This document shows, piece by piece, positions 49,172-58,247 of a DNA stretch of 64,000 nucleotides. The translations under genes were made by a program, and so were the position numbers. Source of the DNA: Blastopirellula marina DSM 3645 (GTDB lineage: Bacteria; Planctomycetota; Planctomycetia; Pirellulales; Pirellulaceae); the NCBI RefSeq assembly GCF_000153105.1, contig NZ_CH672376.1, positions 3,299,048 through 3,363,047 of the forward strand, read 5' to 3'. The notes beneath the pieces were generated by a model. The model did not search any database. It saw only the letters and a program-made list of their open reading frames with translations, and was not told where the DNA came from. Numbering within the stretch: position 1 is the first letter of the stretch; every line of letters starts with the position of its first letter.

Positions 49172-50104
49172 TTAGGGATTGGACGACTGGCGTTTGATCA
49201 CGACTTCGTCCGTATCAGGCAGCGCCGCGCCGCCGATCGAGCGTTGCTTTGACTGCCAGGTGTAGGCGTTGTCATCCAGTTTGGTCACCGTATTAACCGA
49301 CATCGTGGGAATCCCGCTGCCGGTCACTCCATGCATCTCGGCCACAAAGCCATTTTCTTGCGGCGACCAGATCCCGATGGCATGTCCGCCGTCGGCGCTG
49401 AAGTTCCACGATTGAACGTGCCCTTGCAACGGATTCCAACCAATCAACTGAACGCCGGTCGTTTTCATTCCGCCTGGGGCGGTGGTCGTGTACATTCGTT
49501 CGACAAAGGTCTTGTTGGCGACCCAGCGGCATTCTGATTCAATGCGGACGCCATATTCTTCGGCGGTCCATTTTCCGATCAGCCACTCCAGATCGGCGAC
49601 GTTCTGATTCGCCGAAGGCGTGTCAACCCAGCGATCGCGGACCGAGGCCATCAACCATTTACCATCCACTTTCACATGGACTGCGGTATAGGTGCTGTAG
49701 CCTGCCGCGCCGGCTAGTTTGGGACCGACCAATGCGCGTCCTTCCTCCAGCGCCGCGTCGTCGCTCAGCAGACGAAGCGAATCGATCGTGATTTGAATCT
49801 TGGCGTCGGGGTGTTTGGCGAAGAGGTCGGCATAGCCGGCGCCGATTTCTTTACGGCCAGTGAAGCTGCGTCCCGAGTCGTCGACAAACTGGCCGTCCGC
49901 GGTCCAAAGCGCCGCGAGCGCCGCCGAATCGGCTTGATTAAAGGCCGTTTCAAACGCCTTCGACTGCTCACGAATGGCCGCTAGTTCTTCGCTTTGATCG
50001 CTCGCAACGACCTGTTTTGCGGCGTCTTCAGCTCCAAATACGGAGATCGGCGAAAGCAGGCAGACGAGCAATGCGGCTCGAGCCGTCGCGTGCAAAATAG
50101 TCAC
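49172..50104 (-). CDS. Secreted SnoaL/SgcJ-like protein
   Basis: About 310 residues if GTG 50104 is the start; no ATG fits, and the frame is open for another 53 codons upstream without coding character. The signal peptide is ATARAALLVCLLSPISVFGA. Residues about 40-155 match a SgcJ/EcaC-type SnoaL-like domain (AIREQSKAFETAFNQADSA, LAALWTADGQFVDDSGRSFT). Residues 160-300 form a second beta-rich domain (WLIGKWTAEEYGVRIESEC, then QLIGWNPLQGHVQSWNFSA) that resembles DUF1579-type heme-/lipid-binding barrels. The function is unknown. Confidence 0.75.
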   Translation of the reverse strand: MTILHATARAALLVCLLSPISVFGAEDAAKQVVASDQSEELAAIREQSKAFETAFNQADSAALAALWTADGQFVDDSGRSFTGRKEIGAGYADLFAKHPDAKIQITIDSLRLLSDDAALEEGRALVGPKLAGAAGYSTYTAVHVKVDGKWLMASVRDRWVDTPSANQNVADLEWLIGKWTAEEYGVRIESECRWVANKTFVERMYTTTAPGGMKTTGVQLIGWNPLQGHVQSWNFSADGGHAIGIWSPQENGFVAEMHGVTGSGIPTMSVNTVTKLDDNAYTWQSKQRSIGGAALPDTDEVVIKRQSSNP

Positions 50105-50601
50105 CAGAATGCAATCCAATGAAAAGAGGGCGACGCGGCCGTGCGATGGGGTAGCCGGTTTCCTACCGGTAATTATGACGACGAGTTTAGTAAAGCATAG
50201 TTTGGCATCGCCGACAATTTTGCATATTACCAGCAAATTTGCCGGAAATTTGTTGAAACGCAATTTCTCCGAAGCAACTTGATTCGACTACAAATTGTCG
50301 TTATCGGCCTCTGAGAAATCGGTGTCAGTCCGAAATTCGTCATAATCTTCATCGAAACTACGCCATCAAGCCGCTGGCGTCTCCTCCGATACCGATGGTG
50401 CTCTCTTTCGACTAGTTAGAGTACGTTCGCTCAGCCTGGGATGGATCTCCGGTCTATCTCCCTAACCAAGAGTTTGGCGGAAACCAAGCCGCTGCGTCTC
50501 GAATTGGATGTCCCGAATCGGTACGATTCTGGTAAACACTGTCACTGAACATCCAAGTGATGCGGCAGACCTTATTATTTCTGAGAAAACAGATCGTCAA
50601 A
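50105..50601. other. Divergent intergenic region
   Basis: About 500 bases between the SnoaL-like gene and the VOC gene, with the promoters of both. The part at 50180-50300 is AT-rich. I see no gene or clear hairpin. Confidence 0.5.
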
Positions 50602-51078
50602 ATGCCGAATTCGCCTGCAGCGCCTCTGCCAGAAGATAACGCGTCGCACAGCGCGCCGTCGCTCTCACCATTTCATCTGGCGATTCAAGTTCATGATTTG
50701 GCCGCTGCCCGAAAATTCTATGGCGAACGGTTAGGGTGTCCGGAAGGTCGCAGCGCCGAGACGTGGGTCGATTTTGATTTCTTCGGTCATCAATTCGTCT
50801 GTCACTTGAACAAGCAGAAAACGAACGAGTCGCTTGCCTACAACGAAGTCGACGGCCACGGCGTGCCGGTTCCTCACTTCGGGGTCGTGCTCGACCTTGC
50901 CGCTTGGTCCGAACTAGCGGAGCGTCTCACAGCGCTCGAGATCAACTTCGTGATCGCTCCCTACATCCGCTTTGCCGGCGAGCCGGGTGAACAAGGGACC
51001 ATGTTCTTTTTTGATCCTTCCGGCAACGCGATCGAGATCAAAGGGTTCCGTGACTTGCGATCGCTGTTCGCCAAGTAG
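50602..51078 (+). CDS. VOC-family (glyoxalase/dioxygenase-like) protein
   Basis: A 158-residue protein; ATG 50602 is chosen although its ribosome binding site is weak, and an upstream GTG/ATG pair at 50557/50560 is possible. The vicinal oxygen chelate fold is visible: FHLAIQVHDLAAARKFYGERLGC, with a metal His, then WVDFDFFGHQFVCHL, VPHFGVVLDLAAW with a second His, and the closing MFFFDPSGNAIEIKGF with a Glu. It is a single-module, cytosolic metalloenzyme or dioxygenase-like protein of unknown substrate. It converges on the GGCT-like gene. Confidence 0.85.
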   Translation: MPNSPAAPLPEDNASHSAPSLSPFHLAIQVHDLAAARKFYGERLGCPEGRSAETWVDFDFFGHQFVCHLNKQKTNESLAYNEVDGHGVPVPHFGVVLDLAAWSELAERLTALEINFVIAPYIRFAGEPGEQGTMFFFDPSGNAIEIKGFRDLRSLFAK

Positions 51079-51121
51079 TTGCGAGCGAGGAGCACATGGA
51101 AAGAGAGTCGTCGCGGCGCGA

Positions 51122-51820
51122 TCAAACCGTTACCAGGGAACGATCCGCACTATCAATCAGCCGCGATTGCCGAACCCAAGTGGTCGTGCGGAACGCATGT
51201 AAGAATTCGTGAGAAATCGCCAGACAGCCCGATTCGCAGATCTCATGATAGCGCGGATGCGGCAAGATCTGCGAATCGATGGTTTGGCGACCGGCGAACG
51301 TCTTTTGTCGACACGAGAAGAAATAAGCGATCTGTGGACGAGGAGTATCATCTTCCCACGCCAGTGTCCAAGCGGGCAACAGATCGTAGGCCGATTCGCG
51401 TGAAAGCAACGCGGGTATGTCGTCCGCGCCGATCTGAAACATCATCCCGTTAAACCAATCGGCGCGATCTCCGGTTGCCTGCGCATTAAGAACGCCGAAT
51501 CGTTGTTCCCCTTCGACCTCGCCATAAACGCGGCGGCCCGTGGGGCTCATGACGTATTCATAAACGCGGCGTGCGCCGAATACGACCACCGGTTGCGCCG
51601 ACGCCAGGCATTCCGCGTTTAACGATCGTCGCGCGGAGGCGAGATTCATCAAGCTGCCATAGCCGATCAACGACAATCGATCGGATGGGGAAGCGAACAA
51701 CTCGTCAACGCGCCACGGATATCGGTACTCGACCGCGTCCCACGCCGTACACAACGAAGATAAGTTGGACAATGCCTTGCCGGCCAAAGCAGGAAGCTGG
51801 GCGTGGCTTGAAAATCGCAA
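51122..51820 (-). CDS. Gamma-glutamylcyclotransferase-like protein
   Basis: A 232-residue protein as drawn from TTG 51820; the true start is uncertain, because no ATG precedes the fold. The defining glycine loop is LIGYGSLMN near residue 55, followed by a basic stretch (VFGARRVYEYVM). The candidate catalytic glutamate is in LLSRESAYDLLP near residue 145. The GGCT fold cleaves gamma-glutamyl amides to 5-oxoproline, but many members act on other gamma-glutamyl substrates. It lies upstream of, and on the same strand as, no obvious partner; the BPL_N gene is transcribed toward it. Confidence 0.7.
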   Translation of the reverse strand: MRFSSHAQLPALAGKALSNLSSLCTAWDAVEYRYPWRVDELFASPSDRLSLIGYGSLMNLASARRSLNAECLASAQPVVVFGARRVYEYVMSPTGRRVYGEVEGEQRFGVLNAQATGDRADWFNGMMFQIGADDIPALLSRESAYDLLPAWTLAWEDDTPRPQIAYFFSCRQKTFAGRQTIDSQILPHPRYHEICESGCLAISHEFLHAFRTTTWVRQSRLIDSADRSLVTV

Positions 51821-51873
51821 GACGACGTGACCTCGGCTCGGAGAACGCGGAAGAGTAGGAATGAAAAGGGCGA

Positions 51874-52689
51874 TTAGGGACGCGAACCGGCCCAGCGAAT
51901 ACCTTCCATCATGATGGAATTAGGACCGCCCGACTTTTCCGGATGCGGACTAAAACAGATCACCCGACCCTCATCATACATCGTACGAATGATCGCGTGC
52001 GTTCCCACCATGGCGCCCACCGGAGCTCCCTTTTTGGCGATTTCGGTTCGATAGGTCGCCAACACTTCGTAGCCCGGCAGTTGAGGGTCGTTATGAGGAA
52101 CGAGCAACGGCCCTTGGCCATAGTAGACGTCGAGATGCTCTTTGTCGCTCTTCAGAAGATCGCAGCCGGTTGACGTGAGTCCCAGCGATACGGCGCCGGT
52201 GCCGCGAGCCCAATGCGAGCGATCCCAGACTTTGGCGTTGACGATCCCTAGCGACCAAGAATATTGAGCAGAGGCGAGATAAGATCCAGCGCAGATGCCG
52301 ACATATCCGCCTCCGTCACGGACGTAGTTTTTGACCATTTCGCAACCGGCGTCTTCCAGCTTTTTGGCTTGCAAGCTGGCCGAGCCGCCTGGCATGACCA
52401 GCACGTCAAAATTGTTCAGCACGCCGCTACGAATCTCGTTCGGCGAGACGACGACGCTCTCGAAACCGTTCTCGGCCACCAAAAATCGTTGCAGATTGGT
52501 CGGTCCGCTGCCTTCGCCGTTTTCGGCCGAATGGCTATAGATCGCAACCCGAATCAGGTCGCGCTCCGTCGCGGCTTTCGGCGTTTCCGCGATCGCAATC
52601 GCGGGAAGCAAAAGCGCGATGATCGCCGCCGTGAGCGGCAGAATGCGCGATGCGAGTTTGCAGGAAACGCGGGTCATCTTTCGGTCCAT
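51874..52689 (-). CDS. Secreted BPL_N / class I amidotransferase-like protein
   Basis: A 271-residue protein with a signal peptide (LTAAIIALLLPAIAIAETP) from ATG 52689. The body matches the biotin-protein-ligase N-terminal domain with the amidotransferase fold: IRVAIYSHSAENGEGSGP, FDVLVMPGGSASLQAKKL, then GGGYVGICAGSYLASAQ with the potential nucleophile Cys, and GRVICFSPHPEKSG. Stand-alone BPL_N proteins are of unknown function, and biotin ligase activity is not expected outside the cytoplasm. It is separated by only 48 bases from the Ntn-hydrolase gene on the same strand, so the two are likely co-expressed. Confidence 0.8.
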   Translation of the reverse strand: MDRKMTRVSCKLASRILPLTAAIIALLLPAIAIAETPKAATERDLIRVAIYSHSAENGEGSGPTNLQRFLVAENGFESVVVSPNEIRSGVLNNFDVLVMPGGSASLQAKKLEDAGCEMVKNYVRDGGGYVGICAGSYLASAQYSWSLGIVNAKVWDRSHWARGTGAVSLGLTSTGCDLLKSDKEHLDVYYGQGPLLVPHNDPQLPGYEVLATYRTEIAKKGAPVGAMVGTHAIIRTMYDEGRVICFSPHPEKSGGPNSIMMEGIRWAGSRP

Positions 52690-52737
52690 TTCGGTTTGGA
52701 TTGAGCGAGGATTCAAGAATCGAACAACGACTATTTC

Positions 52738-54042
52738 TTAGCGAGACGCGGATGTTGATGTCGGCTCGAACGCTGGCGTCGCCGGTTGCGGCGTCGCCAA
52801 CGCGGCGGCCTTGGTTTCGCGGAACTCTTGCTCCATCGCTTTCATCGCTCGCTTGGCCGCTTGCGAATGAAATTTTGCGATCGTCGTCGCGATGACTTTT
52901 CGTTTTGACCAAGACGCTTTGGCGTTTTGCGTATCGACCAACAGCGCGTCTTCCACTCTCCAAAGGTCGCTCCAGATGCCAGGCAAGCTCTGCGTATAAA
53001 CGCCCTCTTTGTCAGGCGTCAGATTCCAGTCTCGAAGTGAAATCGCGATCTCGCCCAACTCACCTCCCCGCTCATCCGTTAGTTCGTCAGCGACACCGCC
53101 GGCGACCCAGCAAGGGACGGCGATTGAAAACTTGGGATCTCCCAAGATCGTCCACATCGTGGTTAAAGCAGGATCTTCGCCTGGCGCAACTCCTTGAAAC
53201 ACGGCCGCCGAAACCGTGGTGGTGCGACTGATCGTGTTGGTCGTGTTGATGATCTCGGGCAACGTTCCCTCCGGCGCGTTGACGCTGCCAGGATGCGGAA
53301 GATTCTTATCCGCCATGTCGCGGGTACAACGTCGTACGACATGTTCCAACGAGATCTTCTGCTGTTCGCCGATCGACATCAGCGAACAGGCCCGCATGTA
53401 GCGCTCGGCCGAGTAGATCTCGTCCAGATCTTCCGACTTGGGATTGGCGTTTAGTTTGCGCGCCGTGGTCGAAAAGTTGGAGCGGACGATGTAGCCCTGC
53501 GGCGCGACTTGCGGATCGTTGGCGTCAAACATGACATACGATTTGGGGCCGGTCTCAAACAACGCAGCGCCCCCCGCAGCGTCAATCACCCCAAAATTGG
53601 CGACCGTGCTACGTCCTGATATGTTGGTTTTGTCGAGCAGTTTGACAACGTCGGCGACGGTCGCACAGGTCTGAAGAGCCTTCTTCATCAAACCGCCGTT
53701 GCCGGGACCACTGGCGGACCCTTCGATTTTCAGGTCCCGACTTACGGAATTCTCAATGCAAAGTCCGGCTTCGTTGACTCCCATCCAGATCGCGGCGCGG
53801 TTGCCGGCGTTGACCACGCCGATCGCTTGGTATTTTCCGTCGTCGAACAAAGCGACTTCGTTATGAATGGAAGAGGTTGTGTCTCGGTTTTTCCAAAGAA
53901 TCGGCCGACCGTCGACGGTCGCTTTGCCGCTGATGACGGCCGTGGTACAAGCATCGCTTTCGGCAGCGCCGAGGAAGGAAATCAGCCCGACCAACAAGCC
54001 AACGAGCAGCGTTCGGCGATCAGGGATGTTAAGTCGATTCAT
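52738..54042 (-). CDS. Secreted Ntn-hydrolase (C45/choloylglycine hydrolase-like)
   Basis: A 434-residue protein; ATG 54042 has GGGA 7 bases upstream. The signal peptide (LLVGLLVGLISFLGAAESDA) is followed directly by CTTAVISGKATVDGRPILWKNRD. Signal cleavage before Cys would expose the N-terminal nucleophile, as expected for an autoprocessed Ntn-hydrolase of the C45 / linear amide hydrolase type. The conserved GVVNAGNRAAIWMGVNEAGLCI follows. A C-terminal helical tail of about 60 residues (KRAMKAMEQEFRETKAAAL) is Ala/Pro-rich. It would cleave linear amides such as acyl-amino acids or peptides outside the cytoplasm. Confidence 0.8.
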   Translation of the reverse strand: MNRLNIPDRRTLLVGLLVGLISFLGAAESDACTTAVISGKATVDGRPILWKNRDTTSSIHNEVALFDDGKYQAIGVVNAGNRAAIWMGVNEAGLCIENSVSRDLKIEGSASGPGNGGLMKKALQTCATVADVVKLLDKTNISGRSTVANFGVIDAAGGAALFETGPKSYVMFDANDPQVAPQGYIVRSNFSTTARKLNANPKSEDLDEIYSAERYMRACSLMSIGEQQKISLEHVVRRCTRDMADKNLPHPGSVNAPEGTLPEIINTTNTISRTTTVSAAVFQGVAPGEDPALTTMWTILGDPKFSIAVPCWVAGGVADELTDERGGELGEIAISLRDWNLTPDKEGVYTQSLPGIWSDLWRVEDALLVDTQNAKASWSKRKVIATTIAKFHSQAAKRAMKAMEQEFRETKAAALATPQPATPAFEPTSTSASR

Positions 54043-54426
54043 GAATCGTCCCAGGGGTTCGTTTGGGGTAAGCATTCAGCGGCTTAAGAGGGATAGGCGA
54101 CAAATCGATTGCTCTTATTCTGGGCAGGGTCGCCTGATTTTTATGAAGTATCGCGATCTTCAAACTCCCCCACAATGATTTTATGCGCAGAAAAATGTTC
54201 GTTTTTTCCCCTGCCGATTTTTTCCAAGTCAGTCCTACGGCGATTGGATCACTGTGCGCATCCTTGATGAAATGCTCCTTTCTGTTATTTTCGGCCCCCG
54301 AATTGCAGGAACAAGTTTTCCAACCATATTCGGGGGCGGCGTTGTGATCGGTTGGATCGCTGTTCTGCAAAAGGATTAAGAGTTCGCCGACTGCTTACCT
54401 AACTTAGTAGATTGAAACATCATCGA
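54043..54426. other. Divergent intergenic region upstream of the XylR-like gene
   Basis: About 380 bases, with the promoters of the Ntn-hydrolase gene and the XylR-like gene. T-rich runs at 54190-54240 are visible but no strong hairpin. No gene. Confidence 0.5.
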
Positions 54427-55629
54427 ATGATTCGACGACTGTCCGTGTATCCAGATCGTTTGCGTATCGCTTTGTTGGTCTTGAACGAAAGCCAATGGAG
54501 CCGCTCGATTCTTGAGGGGGTATCGCGCTTCGCCGCCGAGCATGGCGGTTGGGACTTTTGGCTTCACCCCCGGGCGATGAAAACGCAGGCGCTGATGCCT
54601 GCCGACTGGAAAGGGGAAGGGATTATCGCGCGGATTGCGGACGAACATGTCCGAGCGTCCCTGGAACGTCATGACATGCCGACCATCAATGTTTCTTGGC
54701 ACAGCGAACAATCGCGTCGGTTTCCCAAAGTGATCGCCGATCCCCAGGGAAGCGGCGAGTTGGCTGGCAATTTCTTTGTCCAACGCGGGTTCCAACATTT
54801 TGGGTATATCGGCCCCCCGCTGTGTTACAACTACCGCGACCCGGTTCAACCGGCTGCGGAGCGCGTGATTGAAGAGGCCGGGTATTCGCTGCGGAGCTTT
54901 TCGCCGGACCCCGCTTCTCCCTCGTCCGACTATGACTATCAACGGTCGCGATTGGTCCAATGGGTCCGTTCGCTTCCCAAACCGATCGGCGTCATCGCCT
55001 TTTCGACCGTCGTGGCTCGAGAAATCATGCTCACTTGCTCAGCGGAAGGCATTAATGTTCCGAACGATGTCGCCGTGCTGGCGGTCGAACACGATCCGCT
55101 GATTTCGCAGCTTTCGCCGATGCCGATCTCTTACATCCAGCAACGGCCCGAGTTAGTCGGCTACGAAGCTGCTCGAGAACTGCGACGTCTGATCTCGGGA
55201 GGAACTCCGCGTGACGAGCCGATCGCGATCGCACCGGAAGGGATTATTGAAAAGCCGTCGACCGATACGATTTTTGCGGCCGATTCGATGGTTCAAAACG
55301 CCGTCGCTTACATCAAACAAAACGCCGACTCCGCGATCAACGTTTCGGACCTGACCCGATTTCTCGATGTTTCTCGGCGGTCGCTCGAAGACCGATTTCG
55401 CAAAGCGTTGAACCGGACGCCGGCCGAGGAGATTCGATTTGCGCGGCTCTTGGTATTGAAAGATTTTTTGCGGCAAACGAACCTTTCCCTCGCCGAAATT
55501 AGCGCCAAATCAGGCTTCAGTTGTGAGAACTCAACGCTCCGTTTCTTTAAGCGCATGACCGGGATGACGCCGGGCGAATATCGTCGCAACTATGATCCCA
55601 TCGCGGCGTCTTCGAGACAGTCGCTCTGA
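54427..55629 (+). CDS. XylR-like AraC-family transcription regulator
   Basis: A 400-residue regulator (ATG 54427; a TTG 5 codons earlier is possible). Residues 1-270 form a periplasmic-binding-protein-like ligand domain of the LacI/XylR type (RIALLVLNESQWSRSILEGV, then FGYIGPPLCYN and VPNDVAVLAVEHDPLISQLS). Residues 290-390 hold two helix-turn-helix segments of AraC type (INVSDLTRFLDVSRRSLEDRF, then LAEISAKSGFSCENSTLRFFK). The family responds to xylose or related sugars. The downstream DUF1559/lipoprotein pair lies after a large hairpin at 55806 and is the nearest possible target. Confidence 0.9.
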   Translation: MIRRLSVYPDRLRIALLVLNESQWSRSILEGVSRFAAEHGGWDFWLHPRAMKTQALMPADWKGEGIIARIADEHVRASLERHDMPTINVSWHSEQSRRFPKVIADPQGSGELAGNFFVQRGFQHFGYIGPPLCYNYRDPVQPAAERVIEEAGYSLRSFSPDPASPSSDYDYQRSRLVQWVRSLPKPIGVIAFSTVVAREIMLTCSAEGINVPNDVAVLAVEHDPLISQLSPMPISYIQQRPELVGYEAARELRRLISGGTPRDEPIAIAPEGIIEKPSTDTIFAADSMVQNAVAYIKQNADSAINVSDLTRFLDVSRRSLEDRFRKALNRTPAEEIRFARLLVLKDFLRQTNLSLAEISAKSGFSCENSTLRFFKRMTGMTPGEYRRNYDPIAASSRQSL

Positions 55630-55978
55630 TTCTGCGCCATCTTGTTCGCGCGATTGAATGGGGGACGTGCTTGATTACTAGGCATTCTCAAACGGGGCGA
55701 ATTCCGAAAACCTGGAACAAAATTCGACGCCGTCGCCGACGCCAAACCGCTCCGATGGCAAGGATGCACAAAAAAGATGCGCATCGCAGCGATGAAATGA
55801 AAAATTGGTCGTTCATTGCAAAATCGGTTAATCATTTTGCGTGAACGACCATAGGAACCGCCCAGCAGCCGGCGTAGGTTAGTTTCCGTCCAGACCATCG
55901 TAAAGCAGTGCTGGTGCTGGTCGCAGTTATTTAATTTTCATTGATCCCAACTCCATTGCTGAACCAAAAGGGGAACTG
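55630..55978. other. Intergenic region with a large stem-loop
   Basis: About 350 bases without a gene. Its main feature is the stem-loop at 55806-55851. The final 60 bases include the DUF1559 leader with AGGGGAAC just before the start codon. Confidence 0.6.
55806..55851. promoter_or_regulatory. Large stem-loop, operator or terminator
   Basis: TGGTCGTTCA (55806-55815) and TGAACGACCA (55842-55851) pair perfectly. An inner GCAAAAT/ATTTTGC extends the stem to about 17 bp around a 9-nt loop. No T run follows. It lies 177 bases after the XylR-like stop and 130 bases before the DUF1559 gene, so it could be an operator of that regulator or a structured RNA end. Confidence 0.55.
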
Positions 55979-56983
55979 ATGCCTTCGCCAAACCGATCGG
56001 CTGCTGCTCAAGTTCGACGCGGCTTTACTTTGGTCGAACTGCTGGTGGTGATCGCCATTATCGGCGTTTTGATCGCGCTGCTCTTGCCGGCGGTCCAACA
56101 AGCACGCGAAGCCGCTCGGCGTTTGCAGTGCACCAACAATCTGAAGCAGATGGGGCTGGCGTTGCACAACTATCACGATATCCATGGGTCGTTCCCCGCA
56201 GGATATTATCGCCACAACAACGACAACAGCGTCTCGGCATTTGACGGGCCAGGTTGGGGATGGGGAGCGATGATTTTGCCCCAAATCGAAGAGAACAATC
56301 GTTTTGAGGCGCTCCAGGTCAATTCACGACCCGCTTCTGACGACGCCGATATTGTCGCCAACTCGCAACCGCCCATCAGCGCCTATCGCTGTCCCAGCGC
56401 TCCAGGCGGCGACTTGAACGAGTCGCTTCCCAACTCCTCCAGCGCTCCGGCGCACGGCCTATCCACCTACAAAGGGGTCTTTGGCGATCGCAATACGCAA
56501 GCGCGCTACACCGATGCGCTGCCGAATTGCTCCTACTATGCAGGCAGTTGCGTGGACGGGGGCAACGGCGTGTTCTCTGCAAATAGCAAAGTCAAGTTCC
56601 GCGATATTACCGACGGAACTTCTAACACCGTGATGATCGGCGAGGTCCCCTACGGCCCCAATGGAACGACCGGTTCGTCAGGGCTAGTGGACTATCGCGG
56701 CGCTGTTTGGATTGGGATCACCGCTAACGGCAACTCGACTGCCGGCGTACGCAGCAACGTCGCCACCATCCAGACCCTTCGCGGGGTAACCGCCAGCGGA
56801 GCGGTCAGCACCTTGAACGCGATTAACGGAACGAGCAGCTATGCTTTTGGATCGCATCACAACGGCGGGGCTCAATTCGTCTTGGCGGATGCGAGCGCTC
56901 GATTTATTCCAGAGACGCTCGACTCGAAGATCATGAATCGAATCTCGGCCCGCAATGATGGGGAAGTAATCAGCGAGTTCTAA
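55979..56983 (+). CDS. DUF1559 type II/IV pseudopilin-like protein, variant tail
   Basis: A 334-residue protein with the prepilin leader RGFTLVELLVVIAIIGVL, the LLPAVQQAREAARR helix and a globular body with internal Cys pairs (LPNCSYYAGSCVDG). The tail motif reads HNGGAQFVLADA: the second residue of the H-X9-DG motif is Ala here instead of Gly. Otherwise it is a standard family member. The ATG 55979 has AGGGGAAC just upstream. A lipoprotein gene follows 141 bases later, and the pair is preceded by a XylR-like regulator, suggesting sugar-responsive expression, which is an inference. Confidence 0.85.
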   Translation: MPSPNRSAAAQVRRGFTLVELLVVIAIIGVLIALLLPAVQQAREAARRLQCTNNLKQMGLALHNYHDIHGSFPAGYYRHNNDNSVSAFDGPGWGWGAMILPQIEENNRFEALQVNSRPASDDADIVANSQPPISAYRCPSAPGGDLNESLPNSSSAPAHGLSTYKGVFGDRNTQARYTDALPNCSYYAGSCVDGGNGVFSANSKVKFRDITDGTSNTVMIGEVPYGPNGTTGSSGLVDYRGAVWIGITANGNSTAGVRSNVATIQTLRGVTASGAVSTLNAINGTSSYAFGSHHNGGAQFVLADASARFIPETLDSKIMNRISARNDGEVISEF

Positions 56984-57124
56984 ACGAGACCAGCAGAGAG
57001 ACCTAGGCACGCAAACGCTGCTTTCGACTTTCCATGGCGCTTAAGCCGAAAGCCAGACTGGAAGACGCCTGCGTTGGAGCAACGCCACCCACTGCCCCCT
57101 TCTCGCTCGCAGAAAGACTACGCG

Positions 57125-57565
57125 ATGAAATACTGCCTGTTAATTGCGACCGCTTGGTTCGCCTGCTGCGGTTGTAATCCCTATTCGAACAGAGTTAATA
57201 CGATTTCGGTGTCGGGGGTTGTGCAACTCGAAGGCAAGCCGGTCGAGAATGCGGAGGTCGCATTTATCTCCGAGGAATTTCCGATGGCGTTTGGCCTCAC
57301 GGATGTGGATGGCAAATATGAATTATCGACGCGACGCTATGGAAAAGGGGCATCGCCGGGCGCCTACACCGTAAAAATCCACATGACCATGGATACCGCC
57401 GAGGGCGGCACCCACAAAAAGCTGGTGATTCCCCAGGTCTACAGCGACAAGGGAGTCGCCGCTGTCACGGTGAACGCTGCGGAAGGAACCAAGTTTGACT
57501 TTCATCTCGTCAGCAAGCCGCCGAAAAAGTTTCCTGTGTTGGATGACCCAGAAAGCGAGCAATAG
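57125..57565 (+). CDS. Carboxypeptidase-regulatory-like lipoprotein
   Basis: A 146-residue protein from ATG 57125; the frame is open 17 codons further upstream but without a signal. The leader YCLLIATAWFACCGC ends in a cysteine cluster that can serve as a lipobox. The beta-sandwich domain reads VSGVVQLEGKPVENAEVAFI, then TDVDGKYELSTRRYGKGASP and GAYTVKIHMTMDT. It is the third DUF1559-linked lipoprotein in the window. The C-terminal tail is short and charged. Confidence 0.8.
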   Translation: MKYCLLIATAWFACCGCNPYSNRVNTISVSGVVQLEGKPVENAEVAFISEEFPMAFGLTDVDGKYELSTRRYGKGASPGAYTVKIHMTMDTAEGGTHKKLVIPQVYSDKGVAAVTVNAAEGTKFDFHLVSKPPKKFPVLDDPESEQ

Positions 57566-58247
57566 CGGCATCCGGATGACGCCGAAAAAATGAAGCGCAG
57601 GAGGATGGCGGCTAGCGTCTCTGTCTCAGCTTCGCCTGTCATCCATGCGTAATGCGCGACCTCTTCACGGCGATCCCAGCACGAGATCCACGACGCTCCG
57701 CTCCGCAGGAATCAATTACCTGCCGCTGGGAACCGAATCGATTTACCGCCGTATTCAGAGCGCCAGCGCGATCCTTCCTCTGACCGCCTTTCGCGAGGGG
57801 GAGTCGATCAAGACGAAGTGAATCAGGCCTTCGCCGAAATTACGCCTAGCCGACCGCTTGTTTCTGTTTTACCGTCCCCGCATCCGATCGGTTGCGCCAG
57901 AGGTGATCGGGATAGTCCCATCCCCATTCGCCGATCAAGCCTGTCGCATTGCCGTCGCGCATCATCCACGCGCCGCGAGCCGATGAGTAGGCAATCCGAC
58001 GTGACTCTATTGGTGAAATTGGTTCCAAACTGCGTTCCGTCGGGGGATCATTTTCTCCCGCTTTTTCGCTGTTGGGGAAACCGATTAATCGCTCTTTTCG
58101 CTACAACCGCAATTTGCAGAGCAGCTTCCGGATACAATCGGCGAGGCAATTTCCAGCGGACGCCTATGCGGGCCGTTTTCCCTGATTTTTACGGCTTATC
58201 ATGACGAGTAGACCTTAGAGTATTCCGCCTTTCTTGGAGTTAAATGC
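57566..58247. other. Intergenic region with unexplained coding-like fragments
   Basis: About 680 bases. A rightward frame at 57645-57821 (58 codons, ending PLTAFREGESIKTK) and a leftward frame spanning 57846-58190 have the composition of protein tails. The leftward one is open for over 110 codons and contains GLIGEWGWDYPDHLW, but has no ATG before 58028. Neither is recognised. Both could be remnants of lost genes. Confidence 0.4.
57846..58028 (-). pseudogene. Short frame, possible gene fragment
   Basis: A 60-codon frame from ATG 58028; the open frame extends to about 58190 without an ATG. Residues such as RRIAYSSARGAWMMRDG and GEWGWDYPDHLWRN read like protein, but no family is recognised and no ribosome binding site is visible. 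It may be the C-terminal remnant of a decayed gene. Confidence 0.25.
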
